DNA of 64,000 nt from Grifola frondosa (lineage: Eukaryota > Basidiomycota > Agaricomycetes > Polyporales > Grifolaceae): the NCBI GenBank assembly GCA_001683735.1, contig LUGG01000009.1:1550001-1614000 (forward strand), written 5' to 3'. The translations under genes and the position numbers were made by a program. Below, piece after piece: positions 34,139 through 46,998 of the stretch; position 1 is the stretch's first letter, and each line of letters starts with the position of its first letter. The notes under the pieces were generated by a model. It was not told the origin of the DNA and did no database searches. It saw only the letters and a program-made list of their open reading frames with translations.

Positions 34139-36933
34139 ATGGCTCAGAAGATTCGGGAGGCGAAGGGACTGCTACGCGATATACCAAAACCTGGAGAAAC
34201 GATGTACGTTTTGAGACCCATGTATCTCTTTCATATTTACAACAGCAGTTGTACAGATTACCCAAGGATGGTGAGACCAATGTATTGATCACCTCAGCGC
34301 TACCATACTGTAACAATGTCCCCCATCTTGGTGAGTTTCGAGTTGCAGCAGAGAAAAGTTAGCTTGACGCGATGGTGCAGGTAACATTATTGGGAGCACT
34401 CTCAGCGCTGATGTGTTTGCTCGGTGAGTAATATTTTGGTCAATCGCATACAGTGTATCATATGGCTCATACATTTCATCGTGCCTCAGCTATAATCGTA
34501 AGCACCGATATTCCACTACTGATTCAGCTATTGAGTGGGAATCGTTTAGGCACTAGGAATAGGAGAACGCTATATATTTGTGGTACCGATGAATACGGTA
34601 CTGCTACCGAAACTCAGGCTTTGAAAGAAGGACTCAGCCCTAGAGAACTGTGCGATAAATACAACGCTCTCCATGTGGAGACGTACGAGTGGTTCGAGCT
34701 TGCGTTCGTCATCGACATAGTTCCAGTGTGTGATCTTTCTAACTTATATCGCCTCAGGTTTGATCACTTCGGACGCACATCGACACCCTTGCATACCGAG
34801 TGCGACTATTTCTCCATTGAGCTCAGCACATGCTGATCTAGTTATCGCAGGATCTGTCAAGAGATATACATAAATCTGAGCAAGCATCATTATCTTGAAA
34901 AGCTAGTGAAGGAACAAACGTATTGCGAAGGTTGCGCGAAGTACGTCGATCGTGTCATCGTAACACAACTTAACTTACAAAACTTCAGGTTTCTTGCAGA
35001 TCGCTTCGTGGAAGGGACGTGTCCGCACTGTGGTGCTGATGTTAGTAATCATCTTTCATACAGAGACGCTGATCTTAATTCTCATTCGCAGGACGCTCGC
35101 GGAGACCAATGCGATGTGTGCGGACGTACGCTGGATGCTGTGGATCTCATTAACCCGCGCTGCCTCATCGATAAGACACACAAGATCACGACGCGCTCTT
35201 CTGCGCACATGTACATCAAGCTGGATGCTCTACAGCAACATACAGAGGAGTGGATTAGGAAATCATGGAGGGCTGGGAAGTGGTCACCAAATGCGGTCAT
35301 CAACGCTGAAGGGGAACTGGTTGATGCACGCCTGAAGAGCGGTCTGCATCCTAGCCCAGTTACGCGTGATCTGACATGGGGAGTGCCGGTGCCCGTGATT
35401 GAAGGAGAGGAGGACCAGGGGATGGAAGGGAAAGTACTCTGTAATCTCCATCCGGCTCGATTTTGTTGACTATCTGTTCACGCTGATCCCATTTGCCTAG
35501 ATGTTTGGGTAAGTAGATCAGGAGCTATTGTATCGTCGCACAGGCGGCTGATAATGGGGTTAGTTCGACGCCTGCATAGGTTACCCCAGTATCACCGCCA
35601 ACTACACGCCAGAGTGGAAGCGATGGTGGTTCAATCAAGAGAATGTCCGCCTTTATCAGTTCATGGGCAAGGACAATGTCTACTTCCATACGATCTTTTT
35701 CCCCTCCGTTCAGTTGGGTGATGGTCGCCCGTGGACCTCCTTGCATCATCTCTCGACTACAGGTGCCACAATATCATGCTTTTTATCTGCAATAACAAAG
35801 CTAATTTTTTGTCAGAATACTTGAACTACGAGGGAGGCAAATTTTCCAAAAGTCATAATCGCGGTGTATTCGGACCCGCCGCCAAGGAGACTGGTATTCC
35901 TTCATCGGTTTGGAGATATTACTTGATTTCTACGAGACCCGAGACCGCCGACGCCATGTTCTCTTGGGCGGATTGTGTAAGTAGTGCGCCCGATAAATCT
36001 TCATTTTGCTCATTGTCTTGTAGATCGCTGCCAACAACAACGTCTTGCTAAACAAGTGAGTTCATGTGTTTCAGCAGCACAATTTCGTTGCTGAACAATG
36101 TGCAAAGCTTTGGCAACTTCGTCAACCGAGCGTTGAAGTTCGTTGCGTCACAATACGATAGTGTTATCCCTGACGGCGGCGATGCGCCTGGTCCCCTCTC
36201 ACCCAACGATGAACATGATGCAGAATTCATCTCCGAAATCAATCTCCTTCTCAAGGATTACATGGAGGCTATGGACTCCGTCAAGCTTCGTCTCGGCCTG
36301 CAAATCGTCATGGCTATTTCTGCGCGAGGGAACCTATACCTTCAAGCATCCGGTCTGAACAAGGCACTGATGGCCGAGAACCCCAAGCGCTGCGCGCAGG
36401 TTGTATCCCGCGCTGTCAACCTCATTTACGTTCTGTCTGCGCTCGTGCATCCATTCATGCCGACAACGTCCGAGGCCATGCTGGAACAATTGAATGCGCC
36501 TGCGCGTGCGGTCCCCGATGTGCTCGCGAACGATATTCTCGCGGGACACCACATCGGGAAGCCAGACCATCTGTTCAAGCGTATCGACGAGAAGATGGCG
36601 GATGTGTGGCGGGCGAAGTTTGGTGGAAAGCCGAAGGATGAGTCGCCCGAGCCGAGCGCGGACGCCACACATGTGGCGCCTGCCATGTCGAAGCGGAAGG
36701 CCGCTGCGGCCAAGAAGGCGGCGGACAAGGCTGCTGCCACTACGGTTAGCGCGGCACCGAAGTCGGCGGAAGTATTAGCTTTAGAGCAGAAAGTGGCGGA
36801 GCAGGGACAGGTAGTGAGAGAACTGAAAACCAAGACACCGAGACTGAGGAGAACCGACACGGAGATTGCGAACGCGGTATTAGAGCTAAAGCGGTTGAAG
36901 GACGAGTTGGTCGTATTGCAGAAATCATCCTAG
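34139..36933 (+). CDS. Methionyl-tRNA synthetase, cytoplasmic
   Basis: Fourteen exons close in phase to 700 residues. The class I signature HLGN is in [17 protein letters not shown], and the KMSKS loop appears as [11 protein letters not shown]. The zinc-binding insert has CEGC, CPHCG and CDVCG pairs. DACIGYPS and [11 protein letters not shown] flank the active site. The C-terminus has a Lys/Ala-rich linker and a helical KxxLxxLK-like repeat related to WHEP or tRNA-binding appendages. The enzyme charges initiator and elongator tRNA-Met. Two exons are only 8 nt long (34490-34497 and 35501-35508). No frame problem was found. Confidence 0.95.
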
Positions 36934-37427
36934 ACTGACGACGGTGTAATAAGTAGCGGATAAAGTTGAAGTTGTATCGTTTGTAACATGATTTGAGTGA
37001 TTTCTCTTGGTGACATTATTCAGATTGTTATTGATCATTGGGCTCAGTGTTCAAGATTTGCACTGTATTTATCGACAGGGGCCGCTTTGGTTGAACCTCA
37101 AACATCCGTGAGCTTGGGCACTCGCCATCTGTGATGTGGACAGCGTGTGAGTATCGTTCACGTAACAAATTTTCCAGAGCAGGCATAGCCAGCCAAGACC
37201 AGCGCAGTATGATCAAGGACTAAAAAGGAAGGCGGAAGCTTTGGATCCTAATAGAGACAAACAATGCACGGCTGACGTTCGAAACTCGTCACTTAACGAA
37301 TAGTTTATGCCACAACTTGGCTACATCACGATCAAATACTTACTCTGGACCTTTAGTCACGGCGGATACTTTTTGCAATTCTATTTCCGCATGGAATTCA
37401 CATACGTCCCGGATTTCATCGTGAGCG
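36934..37427. other. Intergenic, nothing recognised
   Basis: No conserved frame or repeat was seen between two genes on the same strand. Confidence 0.4.
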
Positions 37428-39726
37428 ATGCATATAATGATTGAGATGGCTCATACAAATGAGAACTTTGACTTAAAGATTAAGCAGAGGCGAAAACGCC
37501 TGCGGAACGCAATCGATCCATGTTTAGGTTTCTATCCGGAGTCTCCGTCGCCTCATTCCACAACTACTCCAGTCCAGGATGTTTCAGAATCAGCGGTCAA
37601 GGAAATGTCTACAGCATCTCATGAACTTCTCCAACAACATATTGTCCCCGTTTGGACACCCATAACTTCTGATGTATGCAATCTCACCCCGGTTTTGGTC
37701 CCTCCTGAGGCACATCCTACCGATGTCAAGGAACAAGAAACATCGATTATGGTCGAAGGCTTCCTACAAATGTCAGCGGTAGCTGCCACGAAAAGATACA
37801 AACGACTTAAGCGGAAAGGAAAAGATCGTCGGATAGATAACAAAATCCACGGCTCCGATGACGAGGTCGACAATTCTCCTGATGCCGGGACCTCATTTAG
37901 CAGAAAGCGACGTCGGATCACCACCATCTACACTAGTAGTGACTCTGCAGAATACAGTGAGCCACCTGCTCGCAAAAGTAGTCGCCAGCGCTTTCGGAAG
38001 AAGAGGCAGTCTCTGGCAACTCGATTGCTCACTGCCGCCGTCTTGTCGCATGTTGACCTTGCTGAACCCGAGCTTTGCCGAGATAAGGCGCATACAGCCA
38101 CCCGACGTCCTCTCGAGTTCGCTTCTGTTCATCGTCTCTCTTCGAATTCTCCTCCTATCTCTGGAAGACAAAACATCGTCGATCCAAAGAAGGTCGCTCC
38201 GTTCAGCAAAGCAATATCTCAATTTGACTCCTCTCCGACCGCCATTCGTAGGGAAAGTTATTCTATCACTGGCTGGAGACCTATCCCGGTCACCCCACAT
38301 AGAAGCCTTCGTAGAGGAACCGGCGAGATCCACCATAAGGGACGTGTTGTAGTGCCCCTGACCTTCGTGCCTCTCGAAGAACATGAAGCGTCCCTTCAAA
38401 CTAGGTTAGTGAATCTGGATTGTATCAAAATTCTAAAGCTAATTTCCGCGTTAGACGTAACACCGGTAATACTCAAGCTCACCCAATGGCTGTCATCCGA
38501 AAATGTATGCCAAATAGACGACCTAATTGTCCCCTCTGCCTCTAGTGCCCATCGCACTTCCACCAAGACCAGACACAGCCATTCCAGATGATGATATCCT
38601 TACCCGATCCTCCGTCCACCTTTCATCCTATTTCTCGCCAGATACAGCTGTCAGTCGATCAGATGGATGCTATGCTTCACGCACCGAACCCTCGCTTTCA
38701 ATTATTGGCCCACCTAAGGAGTTGCACGACTCTACCGTTTATGAGAGCCATTATCTGGCTGATCCTGTTCCAAGCTCAATATCTCCTCCTAGTCTCAATC
38801 AGTACGCAGATAGGGTGCAGTCAAATGCCAGAGACCTTCCTCCCGGTAATAATGAACTCTCACACCCAACTTCTATCGATTCTATAGAACACCACTTGCC
38901 ACAGGCTTCCGTCGGGGCGGCTCCAAGCTTGGCTATGGTCCAGCCACAGCATGTTTGTGAGACATCCGACCATGCGAGTACCGTTGATCGCAGCGACGCT
39001 CTTGGTCGATCCGACTCCGGTACAACGAAGCGTTTAAAACCTCTTGTCTCGTTTCTTGACGACTTCTGCGAAATCGCTCGGGCTGCCACCGAGATGGAAG
39101 CCGCGGCAGCCAAGAAATCAAAACGCACAAAGCCACTCGTCTCGCCAACAAACCTTCTCCCACATGTGTCCTCGACGTCATCTTGGGACCATGTTAGTTC
39201 GCCAGCGCGCGTAGCTAAACCTTCCAAGAGTCGTACAATTGTGCGGGCTCGCCGAACGCTTGACTTGAAGCCATCACCTTCCGTTCAACGCTTGCGAGCT
39301 CGTATCTCCAACGCTGGTATGAACGCTGGCAGATTGCAATTGAATATGTCCGCGCAGAAATCCTCGGGTTGCTCCGGAGATCCCTCCTTCGGTGGGTCAT
39401 AGATTATTCTCCGCATGGCTGCTTATTGCGAGCTGCGAGGATATATAGAGTCACCGCGACCTCCGCGTTTCAGCTATTCCTCGCATAGCACACATTTGGC
39501 CCCATCGACCGCTGTAATGTGTAATCGAGCGAGTCCGGATTTGGACATCCTTGCAGCACTCCGGTCGCGGACAACTCAAATATTACTCCCGTCAACTCCA
39601 CCTTTCGACAGCTCTTGTGCCTCTCCTGCTGTTCTGTTATCGAGTTCGTTGGAGGAACTCGACCAGTGGAGAACCGAACTTGTCACGACAGAAGGTTGTG
39701 CTGACCTTTTCGCGGGCTTTAGGTAG
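37428..39726 (+). CDS. Orphan basic, Ser-rich protein, probably nuclear
   Basis: Exons 37428-38404, 38455-38504 and 38546 onward join in phase. The third exon reaches a TAG at 39402. Alternatively, a 48-nt intron at 39392-39439 (GTGGGT...GCGAG) continues the frame to 39726 with a coding-like tail (LAALRSRT, SSSLEELDQWRTEL). The product has about 627 residues in the first case and about 720 in the second. Basic clusters such as KRYKRLKRKGKDRR, SRKRRR and KKSKRTK look like nuclear localisation signals. I see no domain I can name. The phase of three exons supports a real gene; function is unknown. Confidence 0.65.
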
Positions 39727-40161
39727 ATTTGCGTCGGGCTTGCGAGTTCGAAGTTTGGGTGTGGGTTACATCAGAATGATTCGATTCAACCTTCCGCCAG
39801 TTACTACGTTGTCCGACTCAGGCTCGAGGTGCTATTAATTTAGTTTGACCACGGGATTGAAAGTCGCTTTCTCACCTGGTTGCAGCAACGGCATGCGATA
39901 TCGAGTGGATGAGATGTGGCCATATTTTTAACACAATGTCAAACATATTTGTTGCTTGTGCATCGATCGACCCTTTGTACAACTTGATCTCTCTCATGGC
40001 AGCGCGCAACCGCGACTTGTCACGCGCCTGTCACATGGTGGACCATTACGTCAACATCACAGCCATGAGCCTGACGCGCCCCGCCGTAGCACCTACTGTG
40101 ACTTACATTCTTACCACGTTTACCTCTTGCAGTCGCATACGAATTCTGTAAAGTTTTCAGA
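39727..40161. other. Intergenic, promoter side of the Pmp3-type gene
   Basis: No coding signal. Nothing repeat-like was seen. Confidence 0.4.
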
Positions 40162-40692
40162 ATGGTGAAAGGCTCAGATATCTGTCTCATCCTTGTGCGC
40201 GACTGCTTTAACGTGACGAAATTCGACTAGGTGACTGAATAATCTTCCTGCTAGGTTGCCATCATATTTCCCCCAGCAGCAGCAGCTTTCATTACGGGCT
40301 GCAGCTGTGACCTCCTCATCAATATTTGTCTCACTATGTATGCATTTTGTGCTGCATGAAGCCTGTAAACCTACTGACATATCTCCTTGCAGTCTTGGAT
40401 ATCTTCCAGGACATCTGGTAATGCCATTCGCATATACTGCGGTCATCCATGCTGACCACGACATAGCATGCCTTCTGGTTGATATACAAGAAGATGCAAG
40501 CAGAAGAGCGTTACGGCCATGGCGGTTTCCACTGTGCGTCATATATTTCCTACTTGAAGACGAGACTTATATTCATGCGAATGCACGCCACTCTCAGATG
40601 TCGGAAACGGCCAGTACGAACCGCTCTATTCCACACCAGGGGGCGCTCCTCCTCAAGCTCCTATCAATTACGGAGCGACCGGTGGTCGATGA
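40162..40692 (+). CDS. Pmp3/RCI2-type small membrane proteolipid
   Basis: Five small exons (40162-40194, 40255-40337, 40393-40417, 40467-40533, 40598-40692) close in phase to 100 residues. The sequence carries the family hallmark: ICLILVAIIFPPAAAAFITG, then CSCDLLINICLTILGYLPGH and HAFWLIYKKM. These make the two membrane helices of the UPF0057/Pmp3 family. Family members modulate plasma-membrane potential and stress tolerance. The hydrophilic tail (YEPLYSTPGGAPPQAP) is typical of the longer fungal members. No single-exon frame reveals this gene. Confidence 0.93.
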
Positions 40693-41463
40693 GGGTGTTG
40701 TAACTTATTTCTGGTCGCGTTTTTGTCTCCCCTGATGGAATTGATGGACTTACTTCTTTGTCTTTCATATGTTATGGATTCCTCCATATGTACAGCGCTC
40801 TGCGCAAATACCACTACCACTCCTGCTATATCTCATGGCCTGACGAGCGTGCAGTAGCGCAGCCTTTGGACAGTCCATTATGTTGAGAAACCATACTGCG
40901 GAGAGCTCGCAGAGCTATGTACAGCTGTATTCAAACAATGTTTCTTGATGAGAAGGTTTTCTGCGGTTTGGATGTTCGGTATAATGTCTAGTCCTTCGGA
41001 CAACGAGGTAACTCAATCGAGCGGCTGAGATATCCGCATGCTTGTAGCTTCGCCGGAGGCTCAGCTCGCATCGACGTTTCTCGATCACGCGATCAACGCG
41101 ATCTACTCACGGACCTCAGTTGTTAACTTACTGCTAACTGAATTTAAAGGACTCAATCCAGACTCACAGCGCCATCCGCTCGCTGTCGGTATCCGTGTTC
41201 TGTCTCGGAGCAGACCTTCGGTCGTAGAGCATCTACGTGGTGGCGACTGAGCGAAAGAGGGACGCGAGCCTCGCTTTCGGCCTCCAGTTCGCGCCTGCCA
41301 GGTAAGCTACCCGTCTACGCCTCCTGACCGCGCTGTCATCTTAACTACCATCTCGTTTGACGACATAGGACTCCGACGTCGAGCCTTAAATTGTCCACCG
41401 TCCCCCCTTAATTACGTGTATTCTTATATTTACAGTATGAGTGACTAGCGCCAAAAATGGATC
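40693..41463. other. Region that may hold the missing 5' end of the WD40 gene
   Basis: The frame at 41038-41250 includes LTEFKGLNPDSQRHPLAV, which resembles the CTLH-side helix (ELxxLNxDxQRLHxLAS) of WDR26-type proteins. I could not build a phase-consistent join to the WD40 exons. A frame error may lie between them. Confidence 0.4.
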
Positions 41464-43139
41464 TTGGAGGGCCGCAGTGGGCGTCCGCGCCAGCTCTCAC
41501 CGTTGATGTGCCACACTTCTCCACTAGGCGCGCTCATATCCGCAGGGCAAGGTTTATACCACAACCCACCGCTTGGCGCACAGACATTCTCGCTCTATAC
41601 AAACCACATGTGCGATAGGAACACGTCTTCCTGGGCGACGACAGCGATTCTGGAGGGCCACACAGACGAAGTATGGAGTTTAGAGTGGAGTCATAGCGGA
41701 ATGTTCCTCGCGACTGCAAGCAAGGACAAGTCGGCGATCATCTGGCGAGTTGGCGTGAGTTTGCTTTTCTGAGAGAAAGAGTATTTGATCAGGATGCTGT
41801 CTTGTTTGCTGATTGGTTTTTACAGTCTGATGGAGATCCCTTGACAAAGGAGTACTCCCCCAAATTCATCCTCCGAGATCATCCATGCGCAGTCGGCTGC
41901 GTGGCGTGGTCACTAGACGATTCAATACTGCTGACATCTTCGGAACACTCTATCAGACTCTGGAACACAAGGGTAAGGCAGGCATGTTCTATGCTTCCTG
42001 GCCATCATGTTGACGATGTCGATCCGCTTACAGACGGGCCTGTGCTTGCGCGAACTTGAGGCGCACACAGAGGTAGTGACTGCTTTGGCGTGGCTGCCTG
42101 ATGGTTCGGGTTTCATCTCGGGTGGGTTGGACCGGACGATCATATTATGGGTATGTGCACAGTTATGCGCCATATGAAAGTATTAAATGCCATCTATGTA
42201 GGATGTGGACGGGAAGCAGCGCGACTCTTGGGGCCAGACGCCTATACGCGTAATAGACCTAATGGTCACGCCAGATTTCACGCGACTGGTTGCAGTTGGG
42301 ATGTACGATCTGCCTGTGACTCCACTTGGAAGCAAAACGACACCACCAGAGTCTGGGACACGGGGCGGGGCAGCTGCCGCAAACCCGCCGCACGTTGAGG
42401 AGACGGGGATTATCATATACAACCTGGCTACGAAGCTGCTGGAAAAGTGCGCACATTCCATAAAACATACATTGCAATACTGACATGAATGTCGCAGGTC
42501 AATACGACTTGAGGGCGAGCTGACGAGTGTGAAGATCTCACAAGATTCTCAGTATGCTCTTGTCAACCACACTATGGAGCAAGGGCTGAGTTGTGTACGT
42601 CTTCAACACTCATGTGCTTATCGAGACGGCCTAGCTAACTTATCGTCCTACAGGAGATTCTGTTGTGGGATCTGAACACTGAGCAGATCGCGCGGAAATA
42701 TACCGGTCATGTGCAGTGCAGGCATATTATCCGGAGTTGCTTTGGAGGCATCGACGATAATTTTGTCGCAAGCGGGAGTGAAGGTATGTTTGTGTTGGAG
42801 AGCACGGTGTATTTCTCTATTCACGATATCTGCACAGACGGGCAAGTGTATATTTGGCATCGCGAGAACGGGGCGTTGCTCGAAGTGCTCCCGGGGCATG
42901 GGCAGGGCAGTGTCAACGCGGTGGCATGGAATCCGGTCAATGTGCGAATGCTCGCGTCGTGTTCGGATGACATGACCATCCGGATTTGGGAGGCGCCTCC
43001 AGCAGATGTCCTAGACGCACCGGCGGACGTGCGGGAGTCGGGGGACAGCACGAAGGGCAAGGGCAAGAGCCGCGAGCGTTGGGACGAGGACGGCGCGGGG
43101 AGCACATACGGACTTGGAACGTCGACGGCATTATTTTGA
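41464..43139 (+). CDS. WDR26/GID7-like WD40 protein, 5' end unresolved
   Basis: Seven exons (41464-41754, 41826-41972, 42034-42150, 42202-42446, 42498-42594, 42654-42783, 42838-43139) close in phase to 442 residues. The pre-WD40 motif [20 protein letters not shown] is characteristic of WDR26. WD repeats follow ([74 protein letters not shown]). WDR26/Gid7 is a scaffold of the GID/CTLH ubiquitin ligase that degrades gluconeogenic enzymes in yeast. The usual N-terminal LisH-CTLH part is missing from this model and probably lies upstream. Confidence 0.85.
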
Positions 43140-43568
43140 ACACGCGCGAATCTTGCTACGCTTGGTTTAAGTAGTCCTTGCACACTGTGACATTACTTGC
43201 ATCTTCTTGCTCCCACAACGCCCACCTCTCTGCAGGCTCCCTGCATCGGCATGATCATTTGGCGCCCACAGTTCGTTATTCATCTGCATTCGTAGAATGT
43301 ACGCAATGTAATGAATATCGAGTACACATTGGAGTGTACGTTACTGAACAGTGACATTCTCGTCGTATGCTGTGGTCGTGGAAACGTATCGTTGCGCAGA
43401 CTAGAGCTTCAAGCTAAGTTGAGCGCGCAACTCGAATCAAGCCACGTGATATGGGGCGGCCCCACGGGCCACGGCGCGTGGTGCTTGTCAGTGTCCACTG
43501 TCCACTGTCAATCGTCACTGCGCAGCACTACATCTTGAGCTGACACCACCACATCGTCGACTTTCAGA
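43140..43568. other. Intergenic, metacaspase promoter side
   Basis: No coding signal. Nothing distinctive was seen. Confidence 0.4.
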
Positions 43569-46021
43569 ATGTGGAACAGAGGTTATCCTGGCGAAGGATA
43601 TGGGCCGCCTTCTGGTGAACCGTATGTATTTCGCACCTTGACTTCCGTTCATTCCTTCATGTGACATTAATCTTCCACATAATCAGTTATGGGTTTCCCA
43701 ATCCGTAAGTTGGTCCCATTTGTAAATCCGTATTGTTCTGACCTCTTGCATGAATTACAGGAATGCTCCTTCTCCGGCTATGCCAGGACCGCCCGGTGGT
43801 TACAACCCTGCATACTCTCCATCTTACGGACCACCACCGGGGCCGCCACCTGGAGGGTAAATATCGTCCATCTCTACTCGATCATATAATGTACAGGAAT
43901 TAACGCCCAACGCCTGAAGGTTTGGTGGACCTGGCTACGGCCCCCCTCCTGGCCCTCCGCCAGGCTTCCCTGGGGAGCACCACCACCAGCACCATCATCA
44001 ACAAGGCGGCTATGCCCCCCTCAAGTTCCTCCCCCGTTCTCTTCTCAGGGTTATGGAGCACCCCCATCCGTGCCTCCGAGGCCCCAAGGAGGTCCGCCTG
44101 ATATCCCTACTCGTAATGCCTATCGACCCCCGCCGGGTCCTCCCAGTGGCTACGGTTCATATGCGCCTCCGTGTGCGTATATTTGTATATTTCTGGACGA
44201 ACTTGTGTTGAAGGGTGACTGGTGTTAGCTGGCGCGCCGCCACGGCCGCCGACTCAGCACCAGCAATATGGACCCGTGTTTGAAGGATCGAACCACCAGC
44301 AGCAACAGCTCCAGTTCCAGTACTCTCAGTGTACTGGCAAACGAAAGGCACTGTGTGTGCGTATGCCGCCCATCCTATGCACGTGGAGAATGGCTGACTG
44401 TTTATTTTGCAGATTGGAATCAACTATTTTGGGCAGAAATCAGAGCTCAAAGGGTGTATCAACGATGCTCGGAACGTCAAGCGTTTCCTTGAATGTATGC
44501 CGTGGTTGTGTGCGTGTATCGGACTCTCACTGATTGGCATATGCAGCGGAGTATGGGTATAAGGAAGATGATATCGTCATGTTGACCGATGATGCGCAGA
44601 ATCCAAGACAAGTCCCGACATTCCAGAATATTGTACGTTGCACACTGGTGCGCTAGCGTCCACGCTTTTTTCATGATTGATTGCTTGTAGATCGCGGCTA
44701 TGCAGTGGCTTGTGCGGGGAGCGCAGCCCAACGATTCCCTATTCTTCCATTGCAAGTGTCTTGTTCTTCCTGCGAAATGCACATATCGTTAATAGTCGGC
44801 GTAGATTCGGGACACGGCGGACAAACCAAAGATTTGGACGGCGACGAAGCGGATGGCTACGATGAAGTGATATACCCAGTCGATTTCCAGAGCAGCGGGC
44901 ATATTGTCGACGATGTGAGTGATCTCATTCGGATTTTGCTGGCAGTATTAGAATGATGCTTGCAGATGATGCACGACATCCTGGTTAAGCCTCTACCTCC
45001 GGGCTGTCGTCTGACGGCTATCTTTGACGTACGTTACTCTGTTTTGCTAAGAGATGTCATGTGGCTGACATGCAAACGGCAGTCTTGTCACTCGGGCTCC
45101 GTACTCGGTGCGGTTTTATTATTTTGCCTCGATAGTTCCGCGAAGCTTATCTGTGGCGACCGACAGACCTGCCGTACATCTACTCTACAGAAGGTAAGAT
45201 TAAGGAGCCCAACCTCGCTGCGGAAGCAGGCCAAGGCCTCCTCTCGGCCGTCACCTCCTACGCACGTGGAGATATGGTGCGTTCTGTTTTGCTTCTTATC
45301 GCATCGGTGCTCGCTGATCGTTTGCACCCCAGGGCGGCGTCTTCTCGTCTGTGTCTGGCATCATCAAAGGTGCTACAGGCGCCAATCAGCGCGCGGAGCA
45401 GAAAGCGCGCCAGACGAAGACGAGTCCCGCGGACGTGGTGCGTATCTCAGGTGGGCTTGAGGCAGATCGTTCGTACTGATCCGGCTGGATAAATAGATCT
45501 CGTGGAGTGGTTGCAAAGACTCGCAGACGAGCGCGGATACGTTCGAGGCGGGCCAATCAACAGGCGCGATGAGCTACGTACGTGTACCCATTCGAGTTTA
45601 CCGCAGATCGCGCTCTGATCCCTCTATAATGCGCAGGCATTCATGACCTCACTGAGTACGCGTTCCTGACAGCAGCCTATCTGGTGAACGTATTGATGAC
45701 GTTTGAACTTCGCAGGGCAAAACAAGCAACAGAGCTATCAGCAGCTACTCATCAGCCTCCGGTGCGTACCTTACGTTCTCTTCTCGGGGCTCGTGCCTTG
45801 CGTGCCGTCCATTTTAGTTTCTTATTTCCTCCGCTCACGTAACCGATCTCCTTGTTAAGTGATATCTTGCGAAGCAAGTACAGCCAGAAGCCACAGCTAT
45901 CGAGCTCCCATCCCATGGTGCGTGTGCCTTTCCCTGTTCGGTCCATTCGACGGCCAAAATCGCAGACGATCGTGCTGATGTTGTGTCGGTGTAGGACACG
46001 CGCCTGTTATTCATCTGCTGA
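43569..46021 (+). CDS. Metacaspase (type I, Pro/Gly/Gln-rich prodomain)
   Basis: Eighteen exons give about 473 residues. The prodomain is rich in PPGPPPG, Tyr, Gln and His, as in fungal Mca1. The caspase-like fold begins [20 protein letters not shown]. The catalytic His is in YSGHGGQ and the catalytic Cys in DSCHSGS. The C-terminus contains the [14 protein letters not shown] loop. Metacaspases cleave after Arg/Lys, need Ca2+, and act in proteostasis and cell death. The intron after 44751 has a GC donor (GCAAGT). Exon 43920-44172 is one base short in the C run at 44015-44020; adding it joins GGYAPP to QVPPPF. Confidence 0.93.
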
Positions 46022-46998
46022 TCGCTGGGCGTGGCAACAGATAACTGCAATGTCGGACTTGAGGAAGGGGTCTGACTCTTGGACATTGATTGTATTTTCT
46101 GTATGATACGGCGGACATACCGATCTTAGCTATCACCGCGATCGTCGTGTGCAGCCTTCTCCGCGTGCGTCTCTGCTCGGCAGCAAGGTGTGCAGAGTGG
46201 GTGTGGTCCCAGTGGGGTGTCGAAGTAAGGTTGCTCGTTATTGCTTCTGGATAACATCGCCCCGCGGCATAAGCTGTGCGAGCAACACTTGGCGTTTCAC
46301 GTAGAGAACGCTAACCTGCTACGGCGCGTCGTTTGTCAGCCCAAGGATGCGCGCTGCGTCGCAGTACCGCCGGTGGGGACGAGCTTTGGGGTGATGTGGC
46401 AAGATCCATTGTTGGCGTAAATGGCAATCGATCGTACAAAACAAGATGACACGACGGGCATTCGCGAGTATTGTGCTATGCGAAATGCTCGAGATATTCC
46501 CATATGGTCTTACCTGGATCGGGAATATCTGGAGAATTTCTGATAGCTAGATATCATAAATATATCACCAATTTCCCGCATCAAGACAGGTAGCCTGCCC
46601 AAGGGCTAGGAATTGGTCGGACATGTGTTGATAAGCAATCGAAAAACATGCCTTTCCCAAGCCTTTCTTGATCCTCCTTGATAAAGGGAAAGTTTACATG
46701 AAAAGGGCTCGGGAAGCCACGTGAAAGTGGATTGAAATGTACGAGAAAGGCAAGAGCACATATCTCGCAGTCGGATAGTGATCGAACACGTTGCCTTTCA
46801 ATGGCATATCTCGTTGATTTCACTTGCATCGGAATCTCTCTTATAGCGTGCGGTGTTATGAGCTGGAAACTCCACCGAAACTTAAAGTATTCTATAGACA
46901 GACATCTCCTTGATATTCCATCATAAGGTAGGACCATATGGGAGTATTCCATGAATTTCGTGGAGGGTGATACCCGGGAATGCCCGTAGTGTGAGCGG
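46022..46998. other. Intergenic, nothing recognised
   Basis: No gene could be supported on either strand. Confidence 0.4.
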
